This document shows, piece after piece, positions 42,954 to 51,772 of a stretch of DNA of 64,000 nucleotides (within the stretch, counting starts at the first letter, position 1; every line of letters begins with the position of its first letter). This DNA is from Saprospirales bacterium (lineage in GTDB: Bacteria > Bacteroidota > Bacteroidia > Chitinophagales > Saprospiraceae). Made by a program: the position numbers and the translations under genes. Below the pieces are notes generated by a model. The model ran no database searches. It saw only the letters and a list, made by a program, of their open reading frames with translations, and was not told the DNA's origin. The stretch spans positions 124,001 through 188,000 of the forward strand of contig JADJYG010000001.1 in assembly GCA_016719895.1 (NCBI GenBank), read 5' to 3'.

Positions 42954-44045
42954 ATGTCGAAGGATCATTTTTTTAAAGGCTTGAAGGTCGTCGAATTTGC
43001 TTCTGTACTGGCCGGACCTGCGGTCGGTATGTTTTTCGCCGAACTCGGGGCCGAAGTTATCAAAATCGAGAATAAAACGACAGGCGGAGATGTAACCCGG
43101 GGATGGAAATTACCCGAAGAGAACCCCGAATCCGCTATTTCCGCCTATTTTTGCAGCGTAAATTGGGGGAAAACCCATTTGTTCCTTGACCTCCGCCAAC
43201 CGGACGGCCGGAACCAGGCGCTCCGGTTGGCCGAAGGCGCCGATGTCGTGATCTCTAACTTCAAACCTTCTTCTGCCCAACAAATGGGTGTGGACGCCGC
43301 GGCACTGCGGCGGCAAAACCCGCGATTGATCTATGCGCAACTCAGCGCCTTTGCCGATCCGGACGATGAAAGCCCCGCTTTCGACGTGGTACTGCAGGCA
43401 GAAGCGGGGTTTATGTACATGACGGGAGAAGCCGGCTGCCCACCGGTAAAGATGCCGGTAGCCTTGATCGACCTGCTCGCCGCCCACCAGATCAAGGAAG
43501 GTATTTTGTTAGCCCTTCTACACCGGGCACAAACCGGAGAAGGCAGCACCGTACACGTTTCGTTGCTCGAAAGCGCCCTGGCGTCCCTGGCCAACCAGGC
43601 CACCAACTGGCTGATGGCCGGACATATCCCCCAACGGATGGGCGCACAACACCCGAACATTGCCCCCTATGGCGACACCTATGCCTGCGCCGATAGCCAG
43701 CAAATCCTGCTGGCAGTTGGCACCGAACGCCAATTTCATCAACTTTGCCGATGCCTGGCGCTAGACACCCTCCTGCGCGATCCGGATTTCGGGACGAATC
43801 GAAGCCGCGTGCAGCACCGCCAGGCCCTGAATACCGTTTTAGCCCGTGTTTTTCTTCAAAAAAACCTGGAAGCATGGATGGAATTGTTCAAAGCGCATGG
43901 CGTACCCGCCGCGCGTATCCGCAACATGCAAGCCGTATTTGACATGCCCGAAGCCCGGGCTATGCTATTGGAAGAGCCCATGCCCGACGGAACCATTACC
44001 CGCCGGGTGCGAACAAATGTGTTTAAACTCAGTTTAAACGTCTGA
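42954..44045 (+). CDS. CaiB/BaiF family (class III) CoA transferase
   Basis: This 363-residue enzyme shows LKVVEFASVLAGPAVGMFFAELGAEVIKIEN-type opening (first 40 residues), RLIYAQLSAFADPDDESPAFDVVLQAEAGFM with the catalytic Asp in AFDVV, and LLDLLAAHQIKEGILLALLHR. Class III CoA transferases move CoA between carboxylic acids. The substrate is not deducible. Mrp follows 33 bases later on the same strand. Promoter signals must lie inside the divergent nnr coding region. Confidence 0.9.
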   Translation: MSKDHFFKGLKVVEFASVLAGPAVGMFFAELGAEVIKIENKTTGGDVTRGWKLPEENPESAISAYFCSVNWGKTHLFLDLRQPDGRNQALRLAEGADVVISNFKPSSAQQMGVDAAALRRQNPRLIYAQLSAFADPDDESPAFDVVLQAEAGFMYMTGEAGCPPVKMPVALIDLLAAHQIKEGILLALLHRAQTGEGSTVHVSLLESALASLANQATNWLMAGHIPQRMGAQHPNIAPYGDTYACADSQQILLAVGTERQFHQLCRCLALDTLLRDPDFGTNRSRVQHRQALNTVLARVFLQKNLEAWMELFKAHGVPAARIRNMQAVFDMPEARAMLLEEPMPDGTITRRVRTNVFKLSLNV

Positions 44046-44078
44046 CGGATTTAACTATCGCTCCATTTGAAGGATAAA

Positions 44079-45170
44079 ATGAACAAAGAAACCGTACTCA
44101 ATCTTCTCCGCGCCGTACGCGACCCCCAAACAGGCCGGGATATTATTACCGCCGGGATGGTTCAGGACTTGGCGATCGACGGAAACAACGTGAATTTCAC
44201 CCTGCTCATCCCTTCCCTGCAAATGCACGGCAAGGCGGAACTCAATTTTGCCTGTATAGGCGCTATTGCCGGGCAATTTCCACAAGCCAATGTGAATGTG
44301 CACTTTGTCGCCCGTGCAGCAGGCAGCCAGGAAAAAAACAGCATCGTACCGCATATTAAAAATATCATTGCCGTAGCCTCCGGCAAAGGTGGCGTAGGCA
44401 AAAGCACTGTTGCCGTCAACCTGGCGCTCGGGCTTAAAAAACTCGGCGCCCGGGTTGGACTGATGGACGCCGACGTTTATGGGCCCAGCATCCCGACCAT
44501 GCTCGGGTTGGTGGGCCAGCGGCCGAAAATTCAGGATGTGACAGGCCAGATGAAAATGGTGCCCCTGCGCGCGTACGACCTGCCAACGATCAGCATTGGC
44601 AATATCATCGATCCGGAGCAGGCCGTCGTGCTTCGCGGCCCGCGCCTGGCAGCCATCATCAAACAGTTTTTCAACGAGGTACTTTGGGACGAACTCGATT
44701 TTCTCATTGTGGACCTGCCGCCCGGCACGGGAGATGTACAACTCACGCTGGTACAAACGGTGCCCGTCACCGGTGTCGTATTGGTCACGACGCCTCAGGA
44801 AGTAGCCCTGGCAGATGCGCTGAAAGCCATGAACATGTTTTTATTGCCGCAGATTAATGTGCCTATCCTGGGTGTGGTGGAAAATATGGCTTGGTTTACG
44901 CCGGAAGAGTTGCCCGATAACAAGTACTACATTTTCGGACAAGGCGGCGGCAAAAAACTGGCATTAGCCAGCCATTCGGTTGTGCTCGGCCAGGTACCGC
45001 TGGTTCAGGGTATCCGCGAAGGTGGCGACACCGGCCAGCCGGCCGTATTGCAGGAAAACGGCGGGATCATGGCCGAAGCGTTCCTGACCGTAGCGCAAAA
45101 CACCTTGCGCCAGGTTGCCATGCGCAACGAAATGATGGAACCCACCCAAGTGGTACGCATGGGCGAATAA
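44079..45170 (+). CDS. Mrp/NBP35-type P-loop ATPase (Fe-S carrier ApbC)
   Basis: The protein has 363 residues (an ATG at 44067 would add four). Residues 1-75 form a MIP18/DUF59 domain. The deviant Walker A AVASGKGGVGKSTVAVNLALG lies near 98-118 (key GKGGVGKST), followed by LMDADVYGPSIPTMLGL and LIVDLPPGTGDVQLTL (Walker B). Mrp proteins assemble and transfer Fe-S clusters. A CxxC pair often seen near the C-terminus is not obvious here. It follows the CoA transferase and faces the LysM gene. Confidence 0.93.
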   Translation: MNKETVLNLLRAVRDPQTGRDIITAGMVQDLAIDGNNVNFTLLIPSLQMHGKAELNFACIGAIAGQFPQANVNVHFVARAAGSQEKNSIVPHIKNIIAVASGKGGVGKSTVAVNLALGLKKLGARVGLMDADVYGPSIPTMLGLVGQRPKIQDVTGQMKMVPLRAYDLPTISIGNIIDPEQAVVLRGPRLAAIIKQFFNEVLWDELDFLIVDLPPGTGDVQLTLVQTVPVTGVVLVTTPQEVALADALKAMNMFLLPQINVPILGVVENMAWFTPEELPDNKYYIFGQGGGKKLALASHSVVLGQVPLVQGIREGGDTGQPAVLQENGGIMAEAFLTVAQNTLRQVAMRNEMMEPTQVVRMGE

Positions 45171-45194
45171 GGGCAGTAGGCAGTAGAATATTTT

Positions 45195-46565
45195 TTAAAC
45201 CTTTGCAAAACTCAGGCCGGCGTTCAACACCCCTTGCGCCCGGTCGCGCGTGCGGCCATCCGTGGCGGTATCGGCAATTGTCTGACAAACCTGGCGCTCA
45301 TCGATCAGGCGGAGGGCCTCCACCGTGTGCAGGCGCGCCGGCGCCGCCACTGCCGCCACAGCATCCGCGGTAATACGGCTCATCGCACCGGCGCCCCTGT
45401 TGATGGCGATGGCAATCAATGCCGTCAGCAGGGCTTCGGAGTGCAGGATATCGCGCAGCCGTGGAATGCTGATCTGGATGCCATTGATATTGAGGTTCAG
45501 TTTAAAATTGAGTGCCGGCTGAACATACAGATCGTTGGCGGCGCGCAGTTGTTCGAGTACCAGATCGGCGTCGAAGCCAGCCTGGATAAACGCCCCATAG
45601 AGCGGAACCGTCTTTTGGATATACAACCAGGCGTCATCGCCGGTGCGTTTATAGCCGTTTTCATCGAGCACGGAGCTTATGCCTCCGGCAGAATCGATCC
45701 CCACTTGCTGAAATACCTGTGCAAACCGCGCCGGTGTGTTGCTTTTCATAGACGCCAGCACCCGGTTCAGGCTACCGCCGTGCCCGGCTGCACCGACAAA
45801 CTGGATAAATCCATAAGAGAAAATACCGCCGTCATAACTGTTGATCGCATCGTATTTGCCTTCATGACTCGATACATACTCCAGCGCAGCCGCCTGATGG
45901 CGATTCAAACCAACTGATGCTATTTTTTCCAGAGGGACTTGCAGGGTGGATTGCCCGCCATAAACAATGCCCGCGGGAAATTTCATATAGAGCGAATACG
46001 TCACATTGTCGCGCATGCGGGCCACAACAGTTCCGCCACCCGGCAGGGGCACGCTGAGCTCAAAACGTTGAAAACCGGCATCCGGACGCACAATAAGCCC
46101 AAACTGCCCGCGCGCAGCCAGGTAATCTCCCGCGCCCGGCGGGCTAACGACCGGTGGCGTGACAATCGGCGGGGGTACCACAACGGGGTCGGGCAACGGC
46201 TGAACCGGAGCTGATCCCGGAATTTTTAACACCTGACCAATTTTTAATGTGCTTGTTTTCAACTTATTCGTCTGCTTGATCGAATCGGCGCTAACCCCAA
46301 ACTTGCGTCCGATCGAATACAACGTATCACCCTTGACCACCTTATAGGTCGTGACAGCGGAAGTGCTGCCGGTGGTTTTAGGCGGCGGGGCAGGCGGCGT
46401 TGATGGCGATTGTTCGACCTGGACCTTCAACACCTGCCCGATACTCAGGGCATTGCCTTTCAAGCCATTCAACGCTTTCAGATCGGCCACCGTCATGCCG
46501 AATTTTTTAGAAATACCGAATAAGGTATCGCCTTTGACGACTTTATACGTGGAAATGGTTTTCAT
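45195..46565 (-). CDS. Twin-LysM protein with lysozyme-like C-terminal region, no signal peptide
   Basis: This 456-residue protein starts directly with LysM repeat 1 (YKVVKGDTLFGISKKFGM, residues 6-48), then LysM 2 (YKVVKGDTLYSIGRKFGV, ~71-113), a Pro/Val linker and a C-terminal domain with YVSSHEGKYDAINSYDGGIFSYGFIQF (split; possible catalytic Glu in SHEG) that recalls phage or tail-type peptidoglycan hydrolases. There is no Sec signal or membrane helix, unusual for a wall-binding protein. It lies 18 bases downstream of holA on the same strand. Confidence 0.78.
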   Translation of the reverse strand: MKTISTYKVVKGDTLFGISKKFGMTVADLKALNGLKGNALSIGQVLKVQVEQSPSTPPAPPPKTTGSTSAVTTYKVVKGDTLYSIGRKFGVSADSIKQTNKLKTSTLKIGQVLKIPGSAPVQPLPDPVVVPPPIVTPPVVSPPGAGDYLAARGQFGLIVRPDAGFQRFELSVPLPGGGTVVARMRDNVTYSLYMKFPAGIVYGGQSTLQVPLEKIASVGLNRHQAAALEYVSSHEGKYDAINSYDGGIFSYGFIQFVGAAGHGGSLNRVLASMKSNTPARFAQVFQQVGIDSAGGISSVLDENGYKRTGDDAWLYIQKTVPLYGAFIQAGFDADLVLEQLRAANDLYVQPALNFKLNLNINGIQISIPRLRDILHSEALLTALIAIAINRGAGAMSRITADAVAAVAAPARLHTVEALRLIDERQVCQTIADTATDGRTRDRAQGVLNAGLSFAKV

Positions 46566-46583
46566 ACGTTGCCGGTTTGTGGT

Positions 46584-47591
46584 TCAATGCAAAATTTTCC
46601 AGAACAGTTCCTTCATCAACTCCGCTTCTCCGGTATTTGTTGTGTCGGTATCCACCCCCTTGGAGCGCAAGTCATACTCCCGGAGCACCTGCAAAATGTG
46701 TTCCGTTTGGGCCACGCTAAAGTGTTGTGCAGCCAGTTTGTATTCCTTTAGAAACCAGTCGGAACGCAAATCAAGGGCTTTCACCATATCGGCATCGCTG
46801 CTGCCACGCAGGAAATAAAGCATATACACCTTGGAAAAGTACGCATGCAGGCTGGCAATGGTGACGATCAGCGGGTTTTTTCGAATATTAGCGGCAAAAT
46901 ATTGTTGTATGCGCGCAATCTTGGGCAGATCGCGACCGCCAAACGCCCGTTGCAATTCATAAACATTATAATCCTTGCTGATACCGATGTATTCCTGTAC
47001 ATGCAGGGAAGTTATGGTCGTTTCGGCCTGCAGGTTCAGCGCCAGCTTGTCCAGTTCGTTGGCAACTTTAGCGAGGTCAGCGCCCAGGTATTCGGCGATC
47101 AGAGCCGCCGCCGGCGTTTCGATGCTTCGTTTTTGCGCCCTGCAATATTCGGTTATCCAGTCCGGAACCTGGTTATCGTATAGTTTTTTGCTTTCGAGTA
47201 CCACGGCATGGTTGGAAAGCGCCTTGCCAAGTTTGGTGCGCATATCATATTTTTTGTGTTTATGGCACACCACAAATATGGTAGTCGGCATGGGATTTTC
47301 GGCGTATGCGGCCAATTCGTTGAGGCTTTTCATCTCCTGGGCCTCCCGCAGGATAACCACTTGCCGCTCGCTCATCATCGGATAGCGGCGTAAATAGTCG
47401 AGCAGGGTCAGGTAGTCCACATCCTTGCCGTATAACACCGATTGATTAAAACTTTTCTCCGGCTCGGGCAGCGCCCTGGCTTCAACGGCTTGTTCGATTT
47501 GGTCGATAAAAAACGGCTCTTCCCCATGGAGAAAGTAGATGGGTTTGAACTTTCCGGTTTTTATTTCCCGGAGAATATCGTCGTAATGCAT
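46584..47591 (-). CDS. holA: DNA polymerase III subunit delta
   Basis: ATG at 47591 gives 335 residues; the longer frame to 47642 has no conserved sequence. The conserved start is IKTGKFKPIYFLHGEEPFFIDQIEQAVE-like, followed by YGKDVDYLTLLDYLRRYPMMSERQVVILREAQEMK (split), IAEYLGADLAKVANELDKLAL and IGISKDYNVYELQRAFGGRD. HolA is the wrench of the clamp loader that opens the beta clamp. LysM gene follows. Confidence 0.93.
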   Translation of the reverse strand: MHYDDILREIKTGKFKPIYFLHGEEPFFIDQIEQAVEARALPEPEKSFNQSVLYGKDVDYLTLLDYLRRYPMMSERQVVILREAQEMKSLNELAAYAENPMPTTIFVVCHKHKKYDMRTKLGKALSNHAVVLESKKLYDNQVPDWITEYCRAQKRSIETPAAALIAEYLGADLAKVANELDKLALNLQAETTITSLHVQEYIGISKDYNVYELQRAFGGRDLPKIARIQQYFAANIRKNPLIVTIASLHAYFSKVYMLYFLRGSSDADMVKALDLRSDWFLKEYKLAAQHFSVAQTEHILQVLREYDLRSKGVDTDTTNTGEAELMKELFWKILH

Positions 47592-47770
47592 GGTGTGGCG
47601 AAGGTACTGCGCTGCGACGGGTTTTGCACTTGTTGTGTCCATTCAAGCAAAATTCGATGGGGCCTGCACACCAAAACAGCTATCTCAGACAATCTTCTTA
47701 TTAAATCGAATTTTTATCCACAATAAATTGTTATAATATCGTTATCACCATACATTTCCCATGCTGCTCT

Positions 47771-48385
47771 ATGAAGTACCCAAACATTGTTTGCGCCTTT
47801 ACCGGGCTGATTATCGGTGTTTCGCCGCCGGTTTCTGCCCAAACGGCCGGCAGCGATACCAGCGCTACTGCAACGGCCGAGGTTCCACCCGCATCAACGC
47901 CAGCACCATCCGGCACGAAAGAACAGGCCGACGGCGGGAACTTCGATATTGCTTTATCGGGCAAGAATAGCAACGGATTTTGGAAATACCTGCACGTGAC
48001 GGGGGGCCAGATGACGTTGCCCTTCAAGATCCGGCCCAAAGCCGATACGCATTCCTTCCGGCTTACCACCGATGTCACGGTCGGCGCTTACGTCGGGCTC
48101 ACCTGGCGACTGTCGGAAGACCGGCCGGTCTCCATCACCGTGCCGCTGGCCGCAGGGTTAACTTTCATCAACATCAACGACAGCAATACTTCGCTGGATT
48201 TGGTACTTCAGGAAGCTGAAGTCGTACCGGGCATCAGCTGGAGCACGGGTATTATTGTACAACTGGGACACTACAACCTGGGGCTCATGTTTGGCAAGGA
48301 CTACGCCAGCGAAATCGGTAACCAGTGGCAATACCACCGAAAAATTTGGTGGTCGTTCGGCATCGGGTTTCAGTTTATGCGTTAA
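47771..48385 (+). CDS. Exported protein of unknown function
   Basis: This 204-residue protein has a signal peptide (IVCAFTGLIIGVSPPVSAQ) and an Ala/Thr/Pro-rich linker. The mature part is beta-rich with alternating hydrophobics (DVTVGAYVGLTWRL, SITVPLAAGLTFININDS, GIIVQLGHYNLGLMFG), ending in Phe-Met-Arg, as expected of a small outer-membrane beta barrel. I do not recognise a named family. It converges on the dehydrogenase gene with 15 bases between stops. Confidence 0.72.
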   Translation: MKYPNIVCAFTGLIIGVSPPVSAQTAGSDTSATATAEVPPASTPAPSGTKEQADGGNFDIALSGKNSNGFWKYLHVTGGQMTLPFKIRPKADTHSFRLTTDVTVGAYVGLTWRLSEDRPVSITVPLAAGLTFININDSNTSLDLVLQEAEVVPGISWSTGIIVQLGHYNLGLMFGKDYASEIGNQWQYHRKIWWSFGIGFQFMR

Positions 48386-48400
48386 CCCGGGGCAGTTTAT

Positions 48401-49288
48401 TCACCGAAATCGCGCTGCCACCATCATGTCCTTGCTCCCCGGCGTATAGGTATAAAACCCTTCGCCGCTTTTTACGCCCAGTTTGCCGGCCGTCACCATA
48501 TTCACCAGCAACGGGCATGGCGCGTACTTGGGATTGCCAAACCCTTCCTGCAACACGCGTAAGATGGCCAGACAGACATCAAGGCCGATAAAATCGGCAA
48601 GTTGGAGCGGCCCCATTGGGTGGGCCATACCGAGCTTCATGACAGTGTCAATCTCCTGTACGCCGCTTACCCCCTCGTATAGCGTATAAATAGCTTCATT
48701 GATCATGGGCAGGAGGATACGGTTGGCTACAAATCCAGGGTAGTCATTTACTTCCACGGGCTCTTTTCCAAGCCGGCGCGAAAGCCCCATTATTTGATTG
48801 GTCACCTCGTCAGTGGTAGCATATCCCCGGATGACCTCTATAAGTTTCATCACCGGTACGGGATTCATAAAGTGCATGCCGATCACCTTGTCTGGCCGCT
48901 GGGTGGCAGCCGCAATTTTTGTAATGCTTATGCTGCTGGTATTGGTAGCCAACACCGCCCGGGCCGGCGCCAGCTGATCCATATCGGAAAATATCTTGAG
49001 TTTGAGGGAAATATTTTCCGTAGCAGCTTCCACGACAAGATCGGCATTGGCTACACCCTCCTTCAGATCGGTCATCGGGTGTATGCGCTGCAGGATTGCA
49101 GCTTTATCGGCCTCCGCAAGCGCGCCTTTGGCAATTTGCCGGTCAAGGTTCTTACCGATAGTGGCCAGGGCCTTGTCCAGCACGGCAGACACCACATCGA
49201 CCAGCGTTACCTGGTAGCCGTTCTGGGCAAATACATGCGCAATACCGTTGCCCATGGTACCGCCGCCGATAACTGTAATATTTTGCAT
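48401..49288 (-). CDS. 3-hydroxyacyl-CoA (3-hydroxybutyryl-CoA) dehydrogenase
   Basis: The ATG at 49288 gives 295 residues. The NAD-binding loop is TVIGGGTMGNGIAHVFAQNGY at the start (key GGGTMGNG). The catalytic His is in VIGMHFMNPVPVMKLIEVI, and the C-terminal dimer domain begins NRILLPMINEAI with AHPMGPLQLADFIGLD. It oxidises (S)-3-hydroxybutyryl-CoA to acetoacetyl-CoA or the reverse, in fatty-acid or butanoate metabolism. The extension to 49354 is not conserved. Confidence 0.94.
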   Translation of the reverse strand: MQNITVIGGGTMGNGIAHVFAQNGYQVTLVDVVSAVLDKALATIGKNLDRQIAKGALAEADKAAILQRIHPMTDLKEGVANADLVVEAATENISLKLKIFSDMDQLAPARAVLATNTSSISITKIAAATQRPDKVIGMHFMNPVPVMKLIEVIRGYATTDEVTNQIMGLSRRLGKEPVEVNDYPGFVANRILLPMINEAIYTLYEGVSGVQEIDTVMKLGMAHPMGPLQLADFIGLDVCLAILRVLQEGFGNPKYAPCPLLVNMVTAGKLGVKSGEGFYTYTPGSKDMMVAARFR

Positions 49289-49357
49289 AGTGTGTATAGG
49301 ACTGGATTTGACCCGGCAAAAGTAGATAAATTTAGGAGCAGTATTTTCAGGCACACA

Positions 49358-50167
49358 CTAATCCTTCCGCCATACCACCATAGCCGTCGGGGTAAATCCC
49401 AGCGCCGGGTGCCATTCAGCGCCGGTATCGATGGTCAGGCTGTTGGTCACTTTCACGCCGGCGCCAAAACCCAGGCGCGCCGGTTCGGTGCGCAACCCGA
49501 TACGCAATGCCAGCAGCTGCAACGGCCGGTATTCGATACCAGCCTTGATCTGGACGGGGCGCTCCAGGTCTTTTTCGGTTTCTGCCAGCACGATAAGCGT
49601 AGAGGCCGCTTCCCAGGCGGCGCCGACGCGCAACACCGTTGGAATGACGGCGTCGCTGAGTTCCAGTTGCAGCGGATTTTGTACCCGCACACCCAGCCAA
49701 AGGCCCGGCAACGGACTAGCCAACAGGCTGATACCGAAACCCATGGTCGTGGCATTCCCGTATTCCTGCGCCGAAACCCGCATTACATCGGCACTGCCGC
49801 CCAAGTGAAATTTTGCTCCGAGGCGCCGGCCATAGATCAGCCGGAACCGCTGCTCGCCATAGGCCTCGATGGCTGAATGCGTCACGTCCAGTCCGATTCC
49901 ATCTTGCCTGCCCAAACGCATAAACCCCTGGACGTGCACCGATTGCCACGACCCAATGCCATACGGCAGGGCCGATCCCAGAAAAACACCCGCTTTTTTA
50001 CCCATGCCGGGCATGGCATCATTGTGAAGGCCGGCTCCAGCGCCCGGATATGCCACTACGGCGCCACCCAACGCCAGGGCAGCCGAATTGTCTACCGGGC
50101 GCATAAAGACCTGCGCCGGAAGCAGGCATGGGAAAACCAGAAGCAAAAACAACAGACGGGAGCGCAT
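49358..50167 (-). CDS. Outer-membrane barrel protein, PorV-like
   Basis: This 269-residue protein has a signal peptide (LLFLLLVFPCLLPAQ) and then NSAALALGGAVVAYPGAGAGLHNDA, similar to the LG...A--G opening of PorV/PorQ-type barrels. Repeated amphipathic strands follow, ending with Trp-Arg-Lys-Asp. It lies 32 bases upstream-adjacent to the GH1 gene on the same strand (GH1 stop to this gene's... order GH1 then this gene in transcription), so they may share a transcript. Exact role unknown. Confidence 0.68.
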   Translation of the reverse strand: MRSRLLFLLLVFPCLLPAQVFMRPVDNSAALALGGAVVAYPGAGAGLHNDAMPGMGKKAGVFLGSALPYGIGSWQSVHVQGFMRLGRQDGIGLDVTHSAIEAYGEQRFRLIYGRRLGAKFHLGGSADVMRVSAQEYGNATTMGFGISLLASPLPGLWLGVRVQNPLQLELSDAVIPTVLRVGAAWEAASTLIVLAETEKDLERPVQIKAGIEYRPLQLLALRIGLRTEPARLGFGAGVKVTNSLTIDTGAEWHPALGFTPTAMVVWRKD

Positions 50168-50199
50168 ACGGGAAGTTTTGACGAAGATACTTCGGCCAA

Positions 50200-51381
50200 T
50201 CAGACCTCTACGCCATTTTGCTGCGCAATTTTTTCATAAAAAAGTCCGGCCTCCGTCATGGTGCGCTCCATCGTTTGGAGGTCTACCCGCACCAGGCCAA
50301 ATCGGTAGGTCGGCCCCAGGTGCCATTCAAAATTGTCCCAGGTGCTCCAATGGATATACCCGCGCAGGTCAACCCCTTCCCGGATAGCTTCATGGCAGAC
50401 GCTCAGGTAATCGCGCAAGGCTTGTATACGCTGCCGGCTGTCGTCTGTGCAGATCCCATTCTCCGTGATAATAAGCGGCTTACCGTATTTTTTCCAAAAC
50501 CGGCGCAGCACACGGCCCAAACCTTCCGGACAGTACAACCACATTTTGTCGTGCGGCAGTCCGAGCCGTTGAACGGCTTCCGGCCGGTTGATCATATCCA
50601 CCGGACGGGGGTCAAACAAAACATAAGCGTAATAACTGATCCCCCAAAAATCGCATTTTTCAAAGGGCCGGGCGGCCCGGCGCATGAACCACCAGCGGGA
50701 AAATGCCGCCGGCAACACGCCGAAAATATTAGCGGCTTTAATATAAGCCGTATTCAAGGATATACCAACTTGCGCATTTTTGTGCTTTTCCTTGATCAGA
50801 ACCCGTACGATTTCGTGCGCCGTGCCCATGTGGCTCAATACCCGGTTGGCGGTAAAATACCGGCCCTTCTGATGCGGCGGAAAGTCTCCTGAAAAAAAGG
50901 CATTGTAGGCATAAACATTCGGCTCATTGAACGTATTCCAGTAAGCGGCATATTCGCCAAAATGTTTGATGCATTGTTGCGCATAATGGACAAAACAGGC
51001 AATATTTTCCTCCTTCGTCCAACCGCCGGCCGCTTCAAACCAATTGGGGTGGGTGAAATGATGCAAGACGAGCAGGAGGCGGACGCCCTTTTTATTCAAA
51101 TATTCGAAAAAGGTTGAATATTCCTCTACAACAGCCGGGTCAAATTTATGCATAGGCTCCGGTTGCAACCTCGACCAGTCCACTCCACAGCGGTATACCG
51201 TGCCCAAACGAAGGATAAATGCCGCATCTGCTTCCCGCCGCAATTCGTGATCAGTGGTGCGCGCAAAAAGATACCCGTCTTTGGCTTTCAGCCCGCGCCA
51301 GGGATGATCGCCGGCAGTTTCCACCTGCGCCGCCGCCGTAGAAGTGCCCCAGAAGAAGTGTTCAGGAAAAGACAAAAACAT
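50200..51381 (-). CDS. Glycoside hydrolase family 1 (beta-glucosidase-like)
   Basis: This 393-residue enzyme shows the GH1 opening FPEHFFWGTSTAAAQVE, RCGVDWSRLQPE, the acid/base Glu153 in WNTFNEPN, and nucleophile Glu307 in LIITENGIC, then YIHWSTWDNFEWHLGPTYRFGL near the end. It would cleave beta-glucosides or related sugars. It is slightly shorter than typical 440-residue GH1 enzymes and carries no signal peptide, so it is cytoplasmic. The barrel gene at 49358-50167 lies 32 bases downstream. Confidence 0.92.
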   Translation of the reverse strand: MFLSFPEHFFWGTSTAAAQVETAGDHPWRGLKAKDGYLFARTTDHELRREADAAFILRLGTVYRCGVDWSRLQPEPMHKFDPAVVEEYSTFFEYLNKKGVRLLLVLHHFTHPNWFEAAGGWTKEENIACFVHYAQQCIKHFGEYAAYWNTFNEPNVYAYNAFFSGDFPPHQKGRYFTANRVLSHMGTAHEIVRVLIKEKHKNAQVGISLNTAYIKAANIFGVLPAAFSRWWFMRRAARPFEKCDFWGISYYAYVLFDPRPVDMINRPEAVQRLGLPHDKMWLYCPEGLGRVLRRFWKKYGKPLIITENGICTDDSRQRIQALRDYLSVCHEAIREGVDLRGYIHWSTWDNFEWHLGPTYRFGLVRVDLQTMERTMTEAGLFYEKIAQQNGVEV

Positions 51382-51403
51382 AACGGAACCGGAATACGGG
51401 GTA

Positions 51404-51444
51404 CAAAAAAAATGCCCCTCACCGCGAGCCTAACCGGAGGGGCA
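51404..51444 (-). terminator. Terminator on the reverse strand upstream of GH1
   Basis: On the reverse strand TGCCCCTC (51437-51444) pairs with GAGGGGCA (51413-51420) and is followed by eight T (complement of 51404-51412). It would end transcription coming from the PorV-like gene or from a short RNA starting in 51445-51772. Confidence 0.75.
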
Positions 51445-51772
51445 ACCATGAGATTATAATGGTACAAGTTTGGTTCAAGATAAACGGCGCGCACGTTAGG
51501 AGTGCACATTCACTTGAACGCGGTATGTAGCCAATTACGGGTCGTGGTTCGGATTAAAGAAAGGATACTTTAAAATCGGGAATAGCGGTTGGGAGAGATT
51601 GGAATGGAAAAAACCATGGATTAGGAAGAAAAATGCCCGCACTGAACGCGACAAATATACGGCAGGCCGCCTTTTTACCAATAAAATACGCAAAAAAAAT
51701 CCTGAACGGCGGATTTCCACCATTCAAGACGCTATTACAGGTCGTATGGTCCGGGCTGTTTTAGAACAGAAC
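51445..51772. other. Intergenic region between PorV-like gene and GH1 terminator
   Basis: These 328 bases contain no convincing protein gene on either strand; the short frames lack family likeness. The stretch ends in the reverse-strand terminator at 51404-51444, so a 3' UTR or small RNA could come from here. I see no known RNA family. Confidence 0.5.
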
